64,000 bases of DNA from JABFRG01 sp038210445 (GCA_038210445.1 JBBQWQ010000022.1:62001-126000); one strand, 5' to 3'. Positions 46,462 through 58,120 are shown, counted from the stretch's first letter. Made by a program: numbers and translations. The notes: generated from the sequence alone by a model not told the origin.

Positions 46462-48420
46462 GTGCGACCGCTGGACGTTCTTTCTGCCGAGCTTTCCCAG
46501 GTGCTGCCCGGATATGAAGACCGCCGCGGCCAGCAGGCCATGGCCGAGGCGGTGGACCGCGCGCTGCGCACCGAGCGCCACTTGCTCGTGGAAGCCGGCA
46601 CCGGCACCGGAAAGACCCTGGCCTACTTGGTGCCAGCGATTCTCTCCAATCGCAAGGTGGTCATCTCGACCGCCACCCACGCGCTCCAAGAGCAGATCCT
46701 CATGAAGGACCTGCCCGTCGTGACCGAGCTCCTCGGGCGCCTGGGGGTGCCGGTGCGCGCTGCCGCCATGAAGGGCCTGTCCAACTACGTGTGTCGCCGT
46801 CGGCTCTCGGAGGCGCTCGGCGAAAACCCCACCGATGGCTCGCTGCTGCGCATCGAATCCTGGGCCAAGGAGAGCGAGGTCGGCGACCGCGCCGAGCTCA
46901 CCACGCTGCGCGAAACCGACCCCGCATGGGGCTCGGTGCTCTCGGGCACAGACACCCGAATTGGTGCAACATGCACCTATTACGATTCGTGCTTCGTCAC
47001 CCGCATGCGCCGCGAGGCCGAGGACGCACAGATCGTGGTGGTAAATCACCACCTGTTCTTCGCCGATCTCGCACTCCGCAATGGCCCGCGCGGCGAGTAT
47101 GCGAGCGCCTTGCCGCCCTACGACGCGGTGATCTTCGACGAGGCCCACCAGCTCGAGTCGGTGGCCACCGATTTCTTCGGCGCCCGGGTCACGCAAACAC
47201 GTTGCGAGAGCCTGGCCCGCGACGCGGAGCGGGCGCTGGTGGCAGAGCAGGGGCCGCTGGGGAAGAGCTCCCGCGACAAGCTGCTCTTCGACATGACCGG
47301 CGAGGCTGCCAAGCGCTTCTTCGCGGCCCTGGGCGGCGCGCGATCGGGCGGCGACCGCCGCGCGCTGCTCGCCACCGACTACGACGAAGCGGTGGTGGGC
47401 GCCGAAGGCCGACTCGCCACCTGCCTGAAGGCGCTGACGGCGCTCGGCCTCTCGTCGAAGACCGAAGGCATGATGCAGGTGGCGCGGCGCGCCAGCGAGC
47501 TCCGCGATACCCTGGAGCGCATTCGCAAAGCCGCCGAAGGCACCGAGGAGAGCGCCTGGATCGAGGTGAAGGAGCGCGTCGTGAGCATCGGCATGAGCCC
47601 GGTGGAGCTGGGGCCGCTCCTGCGCAGTGCCCTCTTCGACCGGGTTTCGTCGGTGATCCTCACCAGCGCCACCCTCTCGACGTCCATCGCCGGCGAGCCG
47701 AGCTTTCACTACGTACGCGGGCGTCTGGGGGTGCCCGAGGCGGCCGACGAGTGCGTGGTGCCGTCGCCCTTCGCGTTCGAGACCCACGCGCTGCTCTACA
47801 CGCCGCGCGACCTGCCGCCGCCCTCGGACCCGGGCTTCGAGGCCGCCGCGGTGCCGCGCATTCGCGAGCTCATCGACATCACCAAGGGCGGCGCGTTCGT
47901 GCTCACCACCTCGGTACGCGCCATGCGCGGCTTCGCCGAAGCGCTGCGACGCGAGCCCACCGGCCACACCATTTTGGTGCAAGGCGAGTCGCCCAAGCAT
48001 GTGCTGCTCGACCGGTTTCGCGCCGACGGCAACGCGGTGCTGGTGGCCACCATGAGCTTTTGGGAAGGCGTCGACGTTCCGGGCCACGCGCTGCGGCTGG
48101 TGATCATGGACAAGATTCCCTTCGCGGTGCCCACGGATCCCGTGCTTCTGGCGCGTTCGCGGCGGGTCGAGGCCGAGGGTGGCAACCCCTTCACCGAGCT
48201 GTCGCTTCCGCAGGCGGCCATCACCCTCAAGCAGGGCTTCGGCCGCCTCATTCGCAACCAGGACGACGTGGGCATCGTGGCCATTCTCGACCGCCGCCTC
48301 ATGGCCATGGGCTACGGCCGCGTGCTTTTGGGGTCGCTTCCGCCCGCCCGGAGGGCCACCAAGCTGCCGGAAGTGCGGGCCTTCTGGGAACGAAACGGGC
48401 CACCGGCGCCGCCGCCCTGA
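46462..48420 (+). CDS. DinG/XPD-type superfamily 2 DNA helicase
   Basis: 652-residue ATP-dependent 5'-3' helicase, expected to unwind damaged or structured DNA. Walker A is EAGTGTGKT (Lys51), motif Ia ISTATHALQEQI, motif II IFDEAHQLES (DEAH 227-230), motif VI near LKQGFGRLIRNQDD. The iron-sulphur region between Walker A and DEAH has Cys111, Cys171 and Cys177, but the position of the fourth ligand (C-x-G-x-x-C) is Arg166, so only three of the usual four cysteines are seen. GTG start with GAGG five bases upstream. It is divergent from the TPR gene at 46340. The relatives are E. coli DinG and YoaA; which of the two it matches best cannot be told here. Confidence 0.9.
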   Translation: MRPLDVLSAELSQVLPGYEDRRGQQAMAEAVDRALRTERHLLVEAGTGTGKTLAYLVPAILSNRKVVISTATHALQEQILMKDLPVVTELLGRLGVPVRAAAMKGLSNYVCRRRLSEALGENPTDGSLLRIESWAKESEVGDRAELTTLRETDPAWGSVLSGTDTRIGATCTYYDSCFVTRMRREAEDAQIVVVNHHLFFADLALRNGPRGEYASALPPYDAVIFDEAHQLESVATDFFGARVTQTRCESLARDAERALVAEQGPLGKSSRDKLLFDMTGEAAKRFFAALGGARSGGDRRALLATDYDEAVVGAEGRLATCLKALTALGLSSKTEGMMQVARRASELRDTLERIRKAAEGTEESAWIEVKERVVSIGMSPVELGPLLRSALFDRVSSVILTSATLSTSIAGEPSFHYVRGRLGVPEAADECVVPSPFAFETHALLYTPRDLPPPSDPGFEAAAVPRIRELIDITKGGAFVLTTSVRAMRGFAEALRREPTGHTILVQGESPKHVLLDRFRADGNAVLVATMSFWEGVDVPGHALRLVIMDKIPFAVPTDPVLLARSRRVEAEGGNPFTELSLPQAAITLKQGFGRLIRNQDDVGIVAILDRRLMAMGYGRVLLGSLPPARRATKLPEVRAFWERNGPPAPPP

Positions 48421-48510
48421 CGCGCAGAATCTGCCCTCACTTCACCGTCCGTTCAGGGCCCATCGGGGGCCACCGCGTGCTATGAACGCCCTCGCCAAAG
48501 GAGTCGAACC

Positions 48511-49785
<1,275 letters not shown>

Positions 49786-49820
49786 AGCGGGCGGATTCGG
49801 CCAATACCTTCGCGGGGGGA
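49786..49820. repeat. Structured intergenic repeat, copy F (head only)
   Basis: After the enolase stop, GGATTCGGCCAATACCTTCG resembles the left end of copy A (CGTCAATACCTTCG), then GCGGGGGG. The rest of the element is missing and is replaced by the enolase terminator. A short match, so low confidence. Confidence 0.35.
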
Positions 49821-49827
49821 CAAAACA

Positions 49828-49857
49828 AAGGCTGCGTTCCCCGAGGAACGCGGCCTT
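49828..49857. terminator. Bidirectional terminator between eno and the ABC-F gene
   Basis: 13-base arms AAGGCTGCGTTCC / GGAACGCGGCCTT with one G-U type pair and loop CCGA. CTTCGTT follows on the + strand and TGTTTTG on the minus strand. It sits between two convergent genes. Confidence 0.8.
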
Positions 49858-49879
49858 CTTCGTTGCGCGTCGAGGGCGT

Positions 49880-51562
<1,683 letters not shown>

Positions 51563-51775
51563 AGCACTAGTGCGAGGCCTTCACAAAGCCGACTCCGGCG
51601 TAGCCTGCGTCTTGCCGGCGCGGGCCGGGCGCCTCGTGCAAACCGCCGCACGTTCGCGCGGGGATTCGGGCGAAGCGAGGCGCGATGGATCGCGCGAATC
51701 CGTCCGGAACTTGGGGAAGAGGTACTGGGGGGAGGCGCTGGATTCTCCAGGGGAATCCGCGTAGGCTAGACCTGC

Positions 51776-54700
51776 GTGCGCGACCCCTATTTCTACGTCA
51801 ATGGGCTGCTCGATCTCGGTCAGGCGCAGGACCCGGTCGAGCGACGTGCCTTGTGGCGGCAATCGCTCACCGCCTTGGCGCGGGCCAATGCCGACGACGG
51901 TCCCGGGCCGCTCGCCGGGCTCGAGCCCACGGCGCTCGCGCGCGGGGTACAAGCGGCGCTCGCCGGTGGGCTCGCCGACGATCTCGAGTGGATGGCACCG
52001 TCGGCCGCAGCGGTGGCGCTCTACGAGCTCGCCTCGGCGCTGCCGGTGGGCCACGAGCAGCGTGAGCTCGGCCGCAGGCTTCTCACCCGGATGCTCTCCG
52101 GCAACGCCGAGACGGTGGCGGTCCTCGCTGCGCGCATGGCGCAGTCGAGCGCGAAGTCCATCGCCACCCCGGCGGCGCGCGCTCGCATCGCGCTGCTGCT
52201 GGAGCTGCCCATCGGTCTCGGCCTGGCCGACGGCCCACTCTGCCTGGTGCTCATCTCGCGGCGCGATCTGGCGCGCGACTGGGTCGACCGAGCCTCCACC
52301 GGGTCGCTCCCTTCGCGCCGCCTCGCCGCGCGCATTCTCGAGCGCGCCGCCCGCGAGGCTGCCCGCAGGGCGGTGAGCGGCGATCTCCACGGCCTCCGGG
52401 CCTTCGGCATGGAGCACGTGGCGCCCGCCTTTTCGCGCCTCCTGGGCGACCGGGAGTCGCTCGTCTGGCGTCACGTGGCGGTGGCGCGCGGCCTTCTCGC
52501 CAAGTGGCAAGAAGGCGGCCCCGAGGCCCTCGAGCGCGCGCTCGGACCGTCGCTGACGCCCACCGAGTGGCGGCGCGCGGCCACCTCCATCGCCGCCCTG
52601 GCCGCGGTGGACCCCGACGGCGCCCTTCGCCAGCTGGGGCCGGCCATGGAGCGCGCAAAGCAAGATGCCGGCATCGGCGCGGCCCTGGTTTGGGGTCTCG
52701 CGCGCGCCGCCGAGGCCGAGCCCGACGTCGCCGAGACCATCCTGGAGCGCGTCATCGAGCACGACGTCACTGCCGCGGCCGACGCCATCCTCGAGCTGCG
52801 GCGGGAGTTCGGCCCGAGCTCCTTCACCGATCGCGTCTGCGCGCGCACCGTGGCCCAGCTCACGCGCGCAGGCTTCCGCATCGGCGACGACGAGGGAGCC
52901 GACATCCTGGCGCGCGAGATCATCCTCGACCTCGAACAGGGCGGCGACGACGACGACCGTCTGGGCGACCGGGTTCGCCGCGCGCTCACAGCGTTCGCCG
53001 AGTCCGGCGCCCCGGCGGCGTTCGCCCAGGGCAAGCAGCTGCTCGAGCTGGGCCGCACCTACGTGGCCGGGCTCTCGTCGCCGCAGTCGTCGCGGCGCAC
53101 CTCGGTGGCATCGCTGCGCGATCTCCACGCGGCGCTCCTGGAGCACAACGTGGTGGGCGATTTGCTGCGGCTCGGCACCAACGTGTCCGACGTGCGCACC
53201 CTGGAAGAGCGACTCGATGCGCTGCGCGGCGACGTCGCCGACTGGCTGCTCGCACCCACGGAGGAGGCGAGCCCGGCCATTCTCATGCGCCGACTCCGGG
53301 CGCTCTTGCACGTGGCCGACGGCGATACCGTGGAGGCAGAGGAGGGGAGCCGCGCGGTGCAAACGCGCCTCCGCCGCATCGCCCGCTCGCTCCTGGGCAA
53401 CGCGTTTGCCTTCTCGGCGCCCAGCCTGCGGCGCGCGCAGCTGGCCACCCTGGCGCGCGCCCTCGACGCCTTGGTACGGGTCGAGGGAATCGACGTCACC
53501 GACGTGTTCCTGCTCTTGATCACCGACTTGCCGACGCCCGACGATCTCGAGACCCTGGCCGAGGCCTCGATGCTGCCCGACCTCGAGCACATGCTGGTGC
53601 AGTATGCACGGTTCGATCGACAGATGAATGCTCTGGGGCCGGTCGCGGGCAACCTCGACTCGCTCTTGCCGCCGTCGTTTCGCCGGCCGCCGGGCGGCGT
53701 AGGGGCCTTCCTCGACGCCTTCACCGAGCTGGGCAACACGCTGGTCCCCGACGCTTCGGCGCGGGGCGAGGCGCTCCGTATCTGTCTGGTGCGCATGCGG
53801 GGGGCGATAGCGGCCATCGAGGCGGCGCCGTCGCTGCGCGCGCTCTCCAGCGGCAACGTCGATACGCTCACCACGCTGGAAGGCGCGGTCACTGCGCTGG
53901 GGCAGATTCTGGGCGTGGCGCGCCAGCGCTTCGAGCGACCGCCGCTGCCCAGCGGAGGCCACGCGGCGTCGCTGGCCGACGCAGTGGCGCGGGTGCTCGC
54001 CGGCGACGGACCGCTCCGCGAAGAGACGCTCAGCCAGTACGCCGACGACCTTGCCCATCGCATTCCGCGCGCCATGGCCAGCCTGGCCACCGCCTCGGCC
54101 TTTCGGCTGCTGGAGCTACCGCAAGAGTCTGGTGGCCGCGCGCCCAACGTATCGGTGAGCGTGGCGCTGCCCTCCTGGGTGCCGGCGCGGCGCACGCTCG
54201 GGGGCTTCTACGTGATTCGGCCACTGGGCGCCGGCGCGGTGGGCTCGGTGTTTCTGGTCAACCGCCTGGAAGAGCGCCACGATCCCGAGGCCGAGCGCTT
54301 CGCGCTCAAGGTGCCCGACTATTCCGAGACGGCGGCCCGCAGCCTGAGCGAGACCGAGTTCATGCAGCTGTTTCGGGAAGAGGCGACCGCGCTCATCGGC
54401 TTACCGGCCCACATCAATCTCGCGCGCTTCGTGACCTTCGATCTGGCGGCCCGGCCCAAGCCCATCCTGGTCATGGAGTTCGTGGAGGGGGCCACCCTGG
54501 AGCGGGAGATCGGCGCGCACACGCTGGACGTGCCGCGCGCGTTTCGCATCTTCGACGACATTTTGGCGGGCCTCGAGGCCATGCACGGCGTGGGCATCGC
54601 CCACCTCGACATCAAGCCCTCCAACATCATCCTCCGCGTAGGCGGCGCCGCAGTGCTGGTGGACTTCGGCCTCTCCGGCCGCAAGATTCGTCCGGGCTGC

Positions 54701-55054
54701 GCCACCGGCCCCTACGGCGCGCCAGAAGTGTGGGGCGCCCTCGAAGGCCCCACCTCGCCCCTGCCCACCGACGTCTACGCCTTCGCGTGTCTCGCCTTCG
54801 AAACGCTCACCGGCACGGTGCTCTTCGACGCCCAGAGCGAGGTCGCCATGGTGGGCATGCACCTGGCCCACGACGGTTCGCCGCAGGGCGTGCAAAAGCT
54901 CGCCAAGGTGCCGCGCTGCGAGGAGCTGGCCGAGGTGCTCTTCTCCGCGCTCCGGCGAACCCCCGGCGATCGCGTGTCGCTCAAGCGCCTGCGCGACGAT
55001 CTGCGTCGGGCTGCCAAGAAGCTCGAAGGGGTCAAGTGGCCGATCGCGGTGTAG
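51776..55054 (+). CDS. Large HEAT-like protein with C-terminal Ser/Thr kinase domain
   Basis: 1092 residues. The first ~790 form an alpha-helical solenoid of HEAT/ARM type, without signal peptide or membrane segment. The kinase domain runs from about 805 to 1085: glycine loop PLGAGAVGSVFLV, Lys in RFALKVPD, catalytic loop HLDIKPSNI with Asp945, VDFGLSG, and GAPEVWG in place of APE. The HRD Arg is Leu, so it is a non-RD kinase that may not need activation-loop phosphorylation. The start is GTG at 51776; upstream in-frame sequence is not convincing. The gene overlaps the next (CxxCxxCC protein) by 19 bases. It is probably a cytoplasmic signalling protein whose solenoid binds the substrate. Confidence 0.88.
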   Translation: MRDPYFYVNGLLDLGQAQDPVERRALWRQSLTALARANADDGPGPLAGLEPTALARGVQAALAGGLADDLEWMAPSAAAVALYELASALPVGHEQRELGRRLLTRMLSGNAETVAVLAARMAQSSAKSIATPAARARIALLLELPIGLGLADGPLCLVLISRRDLARDWVDRASTGSLPSRRLAARILERAAREAARRAVSGDLHGLRAFGMEHVAPAFSRLLGDRESLVWRHVAVARGLLAKWQEGGPEALERALGPSLTPTEWRRAATSIAALAAVDPDGALRQLGPAMERAKQDAGIGAALVWGLARAAEAEPDVAETILERVIEHDVTAAADAILELRREFGPSSFTDRVCARTVAQLTRAGFRIGDDEGADILAREIILDLEQGGDDDDRLGDRVRRALTAFAESGAPAAFAQGKQLLELGRTYVAGLSSPQSSRRTSVASLRDLHAALLEHNVVGDLLRLGTNVSDVRTLEERLDALRGDVADWLLAPTEEASPAILMRRLRALLHVADGDTVEAEEGSRAVQTRLRRIARSLLGNAFAFSAPSLRRAQLATLARALDALVRVEGIDVTDVFLLLITDLPTPDDLETLAEASMLPDLEHMLVQYARFDRQMNALGPVAGNLDSLLPPSFRRPPGGVGAFLDAFTELGNTLVPDASARGEALRICLVRMRGAIAAIEAAPSLRALSSGNVDTLTTLEGAVTALGQILGVARQRFERPPLPSGGHAASLADAVARVLAGDGPLREETLSQYADDLAHRIPRAMASLATASAFRLLELPQESGGRAPNVSVSVALPSWVPARRTLGGFYVIRPLGAGAVGSVFLVNRLEERHDPEAERFALKVPDYSETAARSLSETEFMQLFREEATALIGLPAHINLARFVTFDLAARPKPILVMEFVEGATLEREIGAHTLDVPRAFRIFDDILAGLEAMHGVGIAHLDIKPSNIILRVGGAAVLVDFGLSGRKIRPGCATGPYGAPEVWGALEGPTSPLPTDVYAFACLAFETLTGTVLFDAQSEVAMVGMHLAHDGSPQGVQKLAKVPRCEELAEVLFSALRRTPGDRVSLKRLRDDLRRAAKKLEGVKWPIAV

Positions 55055-55437
55055 CCCCCGGCCACCTCGGTCTCTCGCCGGTCGCCGGCGCGCCGGACCC
55101 CGAGGGAGGCGACTGCGTCGACTGCGGCCGCTGTTGCCATCATGGGCCGCAGACGGTTCACCTGCTCGAGCCCGACGAGCTTCGCATGGGGCCTACACTT
55201 CTCCAGCAGTTCACCGAGCTGCAAGCGGCGCCGCCGCACTTTCGTTTCATCGTCAACCAGGGTCACGTATGCGGCGCCCTCGATACGTCGGAGAAAGGCC
55301 AATACCCGTGCAAGATCTACGCGCATCGTCCGGAGGACTGCCGCATCGTGGAGCCCGCATCGCCCGCCTGCCTGGAGGCGCGCGCGCTCGGGCACTTGGG
55401 CTCGTCCTTGGGTTTCAAGCGCTCGGACTCGGCCTAG
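55036..55437 (+). CDS. CxxCxxCC (YkgJ-family) metal-cluster protein
   Basis: 133-residue small protein. The family motif is CVDCGRCC (Cys27, Cys30, Cys33, Cys34). Further conserved cysteines follow in NQGHVCGAL, YPCKIYAHRPEDCR and SPACLEAR, the usual YkgJ layout thought to bind zinc or an iron-sulphur cluster. Biochemical role unsettled in the family. GTG start inside the last 19 bases of the kinase gene, with GAAGGGG upstream, so they are translated together. Its 3' half overlaps the start of the next lipoprotein gene in another frame. Confidence 0.85.
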   Translation: MADRGVAPGHLGLSPVAGAPDPEGGDCVDCGRCCHHGPQTVHLLEPDELRMGPTLLQQFTELQAAPPHFRFIVNQGHVCGALDTSEKGQYPCKIYAHRPEDCRIVEPASPACLEARALGHLGSSLGFKRSDSA

Positions 55438-56267
55438 CGGGGTGCGCCGGCGAGACCGAGATCGTCGAGTACGTACGGCCACAGACCGCTGCAGGATACA
55501 CGGATGCGCGTTTTCGCCCGACGGCCATCGTGGCAGGCGGCGATCGCACGCCGCTGGCGCCCGGTGAGGTCGTGCAGGGGACCGAACCGGCCCAGGTGGT
55601 GCGGGTGGAGCCGCAAGTGGTGGTGGTGGGCGACGGCGAGAGCGTGCTGGTGGACGAGGCGCAACGGGTCATCGGCATCCGCGGCAAGGACGGCGTTACC
55701 AAGCTCGAGCTCGCGCCCGGGAGCGCGACGCTGCGCGGCGACCGCGTCGAGTACGTTGCCGCAGCGCCCACCGTGGTGCGCGCCATTCCGGCTTCGGCTC
55801 GGGTCGAGATGCGCGGCACCTATTCGGTGGGCGAGACCTCGCCGCTGGGCGGCCGGGTGGAGACCGCGCGCACAGTGGGCGCCATCGCAGCCGGCAGCAT
55901 TTTGCTCGGCGCCTCCTACTTGCCCACGCTCATCGCGGGAGCCTCGAGCACGCTCTCCAAGGATCGCGCGCTGATGGTGCCGATTGTCGGCCCGTGGATC
56001 GATCTCGCGAGCCGCGACCGGTGCGTCAACCCTCCCGAAGTGGACATACCCGGTTTCGAGGGCGGCATCGACAAGTGTACCGAAGAGTCGGTGAACCGCG
56101 TGGCGCTGGTGACCAGTGGCGTGGCGCAGCTCCTGGGCGGCTTGGTGCTGGGGCTCGGCCTTTTGCCGCGCGCCGTCTACGTGCGCGATCTGCAGGTCAC
56201 CGGCCTGCGTATTTTTCCGAGCTACGACGGCAAGCGCGGCCGCGTGCAGCTCGGCTTCGACTTCTGA
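55308..56267 (+). CDS. Predicted lipoprotein with two hydrophobic segments, start uncertain
   Basis: About 319 residues. The lipobox GLAGC is at 55431-55445, just past the stop codon of the preceding gene, so the signal peptide must be encoded inside that gene's 3' end in another frame. In-frame starts are ATG 55269 and GTG 55308; GTG is chosen because GAAAGG lies eight bases upstream. The mature part has beta-rich stretches (VVVVGDGESVLVDEAQRVIG, ATLRGDRVEYVAA), then two hydrophobic segments (VGAIAAGSILLGASYLPTLIAG and VAQLLGGLVLGLGLLP) and a C-terminal RGRVQLGFDF end like a beta-strand. I do not recognise it. The CDNA region between contains two cysteines (DRCVNPPE, DKCTEES), possibly a disulphide. 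Confidence 0.65.
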   Translation: MQDLRASSGGLPHRGARIARLPGGARARALGLVLGFQALGLGLAGCAGETEIVEYVRPQTAAGYTDARFRPTAIVAGGDRTPLAPGEVVQGTEPAQVVRVEPQVVVVGDGESVLVDEAQRVIGIRGKDGVTKLELAPGSATLRGDRVEYVAAAPTVVRAIPASARVEMRGTYSVGETSPLGGRVETARTVGAIAAGSILLGASYLPTLIAGASSTLSKDRALMVPIVGPWIDLASRDRCVNPPEVDIPGFEGGIDKCTEESVNRVALVTSGVAQLLGGLVLGLGLLPRAVYVRDLQVTGLRIFPSYDGKRGRVQLGFDF

Positions 56268-56270
56268 AGC

Positions 56271-56759
56271 TCAGGTCGCGGGCCACACCCGCGCGGCAAA
56301 GTCGCCGGCGACGTCGGCTGCCACCAGGGCGTTGAAGTCGCCCACCGCGTGATCGGCCACGAAGACGATGGGGAGCTGGTCGGCGTCGCACTTGGCCTGG
56401 GTGCGCACGAACGACATGGCCGACTCGTCGTTGTGCACGTCGAGCTTGGTGAACATCACGTTCTTGGCGCGGAGGATCTCCTCGATGCGTCCGAGGAGGC
56501 GGCTGTTGCGGTCCTTCTCGTAATACACGACCACCGGCGCCTGCACGGCGGCGGCCGGGGCGTCTTTGGCACGGGTCGCGCGCAGGTGGTCGAGGCGGGC
56601 CTTGGCGTCTTTCCGTGCCTCGAGCTCGGCATCCGGGGCGAGCGGGCGCCCGAGCGACGCGTTGACGCGCAGGAGCAGGTCGCCCGGCAGGCGAAGCGGC
56701 GCGAATCCGGCGTGCCGCGAGGAAGAGAGCGCCGTGAAGATTCGACTGCGTAGACCCAT
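56271..56759 (-). CDS. Glutaredoxin-fold protein lacking active-site cysteines
   Basis: 162 residues. The C-terminal half has the glutaredoxin pattern: strand VVVYYEKDR, helix SRLLGRIEEILRAKNV, strand FTKLDVHNDES, then the cis-Pro segment LPIVFVADHAVGDFNAL, equivalent to PxVFIxGxxIGG. Where a CxxC or CGFS motif should follow the first strand, it reads EKDRNSR, so there is no redox cysteine; the single Cys (QAKCDADQ) is elsewhere. The N-terminal half is helical and charged (LEARKDAKARLDHLRATRAKD). The gene is convergent with the preceding lipoprotein (3-base gap). A thiol-independent binding role is more likely than disulphide reduction. Confidence 0.78.
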   Translation of the reverse strand: MGLRSRIFTALSSSRHAGFAPLRLPGDLLLRVNASLGRPLAPDAELEARKDAKARLDHLRATRAKDAPAAAVQAPVVVYYEKDRNSRLLGRIEEILRAKNVMFTKLDVHNDESAMSFVRTQAKCDADQLPIVFVADHAVGDFNALVAADVAGDFAARVWPAT

Positions 56760-56778
56760 CTCCCGTACCTCTTCGAGT

Positions 56779-56806
56779 TTGGCCCGCCTGTCAATCCGCG
56801 TATGAT
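56779..56806 (+). promoter_or_regulatory. Possible sigma-70 type promoter of the 56813 gene
   Basis: TTGGCC and TATGAT are separated by 16 bases (matches of 4/6 and 5/6 to TTGACA and TATAAT). The -10 element ends seven bases before the GTG start, which would put transcription start at or next to the start codon. Confidence 0.35.
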
Positions 56807-56812
56807 GAAGAG

Positions 56813-58057
56813 GTGCAAAAGACGCTTCCGATCCTCGGCGTGACCGCGCTCGGCCTGGGGCTGCCGCTGGCCATGGCCTTCGCCGGCACCGGGGGCTGCA
56901 ACGTCTACGACGCGGGCCTCATCCTTCCGTCGACGGTGCCCCAGGGAAAAGGCGTGGGGTTCTGGTCGACCAAGGTCGGCAAATGCGACAGCGCGGGCGT
57001 TCCCCGCGAGTCCGACCGCCCGGCGCCGGTCTCCGACGCCGATCTCCCGCCGTTCTACCTGGCGCTCAGCGCTATCGATCTCGGCGAGCGCGGCCCCGAC
57101 GGCAAGCCGAGTCCCAACGTGTGGCAGGCGCAGGGGTTCGATCTCGACGGCGTGTGCACCAACTCGCCCACCTGCAGCAGCGGCGACGCTATCCCGGTCT
57201 CGTGCAAGAACCCCGGCACTGCCATTCCGTTCGACGGCGAGTACTGCCGCGACAACACCTTCGGGCGCTTCGCCTACCAGGCCGCAGTGGTCCCCGAGGT
57301 GGCGAAGAAGTACGGCCTCAACGCCGACAACTTCAACTGCTCGCTCTGCATCGGCTCCTACAACTTCATCGTCCGCATCTCGCAGTACAACGGCAAGGCC
57401 ACCGACGCCCAGGTGCGCGTGGATCTCTACCCGTCGCCCGGCCTCGAGAGCGTGCTCCCTTGGGACTGTCGCAGCGAAGACTGGAAGACCCGTCCCTGCT
57501 TCACGCCCGACCTTCCGTGGAAGATTCAGGAAGACGTGCTCACCGGTCCGCGTTCGGGTAGCGAGCTTCCGGACTCCAAGATAGCCACCCTGGACGCCTA
57601 CGTGCGCAACGGGTACCTCATCAGCAAGCTGCCCAACGACACGCTGTTCTGGTTTCCCGGGCGCAACGCCGTCGCCACCGCGTTCCCGCTGCGCATGCAG
57701 AACAGCCTCTTCACCGGCAGGCTCCAGCGCTCGCAAGAGGGCACCTGGACGGTGGAAGACGGCATCATCGCCGGCCGCACCAAGGGCACCGATGTCGTGA
57801 AGGGGTTCCGGCAGATCGGCCTCTGCGAGTCCGACCCCAGCTACTCGCTCATCTCCAGCTTCGTGAATACCAACCTCGACATCACCGCCTCCGGGGTGGT
57901 CGACCCCAACGTGCCGTGCGACTCGCTCTCCTTCGGCATCGGCTTTCGCGCTACCCAGGCCAAGCCCGGCAAGCTCGAGGCGGTGGCGCCGCTCGAAGAG
58001 TGCAAATCGCCGACCCCGATCGGCGACGCAGGCGTCCCCGACGCCGCCGCGGATTGA
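56813..58057 (+). CDS. Secreted protein of unknown function with many cysteines
   Basis: 414 residues, not recognised. A signal peptide of about 28 residues ends near GTGGC (Cys29), an imperfect lipobox, so it may be a lipoprotein. The mature part has about 12 cysteines placed for disulphides (TNSPTCSSGD, NFNCSLC, LPWDCRSEDW, RPCFTPDLPW) and aromatic beta segments (NDTLFWFPGRNAVATAFPLRM, FVNTNLDITASGVVD), fitting a secreted beta-rich binding domain. It ends in a Pro/Ala/Asp tail. The GTG start is supported only by the length of the signal peptide; the TATGAT element is so close that a leaderless mRNA is possible. Convergent with gyrA. Confidence 0.75.
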   Translation: MQKTLPILGVTALGLGLPLAMAFAGTGGCNVYDAGLILPSTVPQGKGVGFWSTKVGKCDSAGVPRESDRPAPVSDADLPPFYLALSAIDLGERGPDGKPSPNVWQAQGFDLDGVCTNSPTCSSGDAIPVSCKNPGTAIPFDGEYCRDNTFGRFAYQAAVVPEVAKKYGLNADNFNCSLCIGSYNFIVRISQYNGKATDAQVRVDLYPSPGLESVLPWDCRSEDWKTRPCFTPDLPWKIQEDVLTGPRSGSELPDSKIATLDAYVRNGYLISKLPNDTLFWFPGRNAVATAFPLRMQNSLFTGRLQRSQEGTWTVEDGIIAGRTKGTDVVKGFRQIGLCESDPSYSLISSFVNTNLDITASGVVDPNVPCDSLSFGIGFRATQAKPGKLEAVAPLEECKSPTPIGDAGVPDAAAD

Positions 58058-58071
58058 TGGTGTAAAATACA

Positions 58072-58105
58072 CGAAAGGCGCGCTTCCGGAGAAACGCGCC
58101 CTTCG
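58072..58105. terminator. Terminator hairpin between the 56813 gene and gyrA
   Basis: 11-base arms CGAAAGGCGCG / CGCGCCCTTCG with one mismatch. On the minus strand TGTATTTTA follows the stem, so it should end the gyrA transcript; on the + strand there is no T-run. Confidence 0.65.
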
Positions 58106-58120
58106 ACCGACCCGCTCGGC

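Noticed and set aside
44223..46607. Start of the 705-residue TPR protein at 46607
   Set aside because: It would overlap the divergent helicase gene by 146 bases and gives low-quality sequence; GTG 46340 has a ribosome-binding site.
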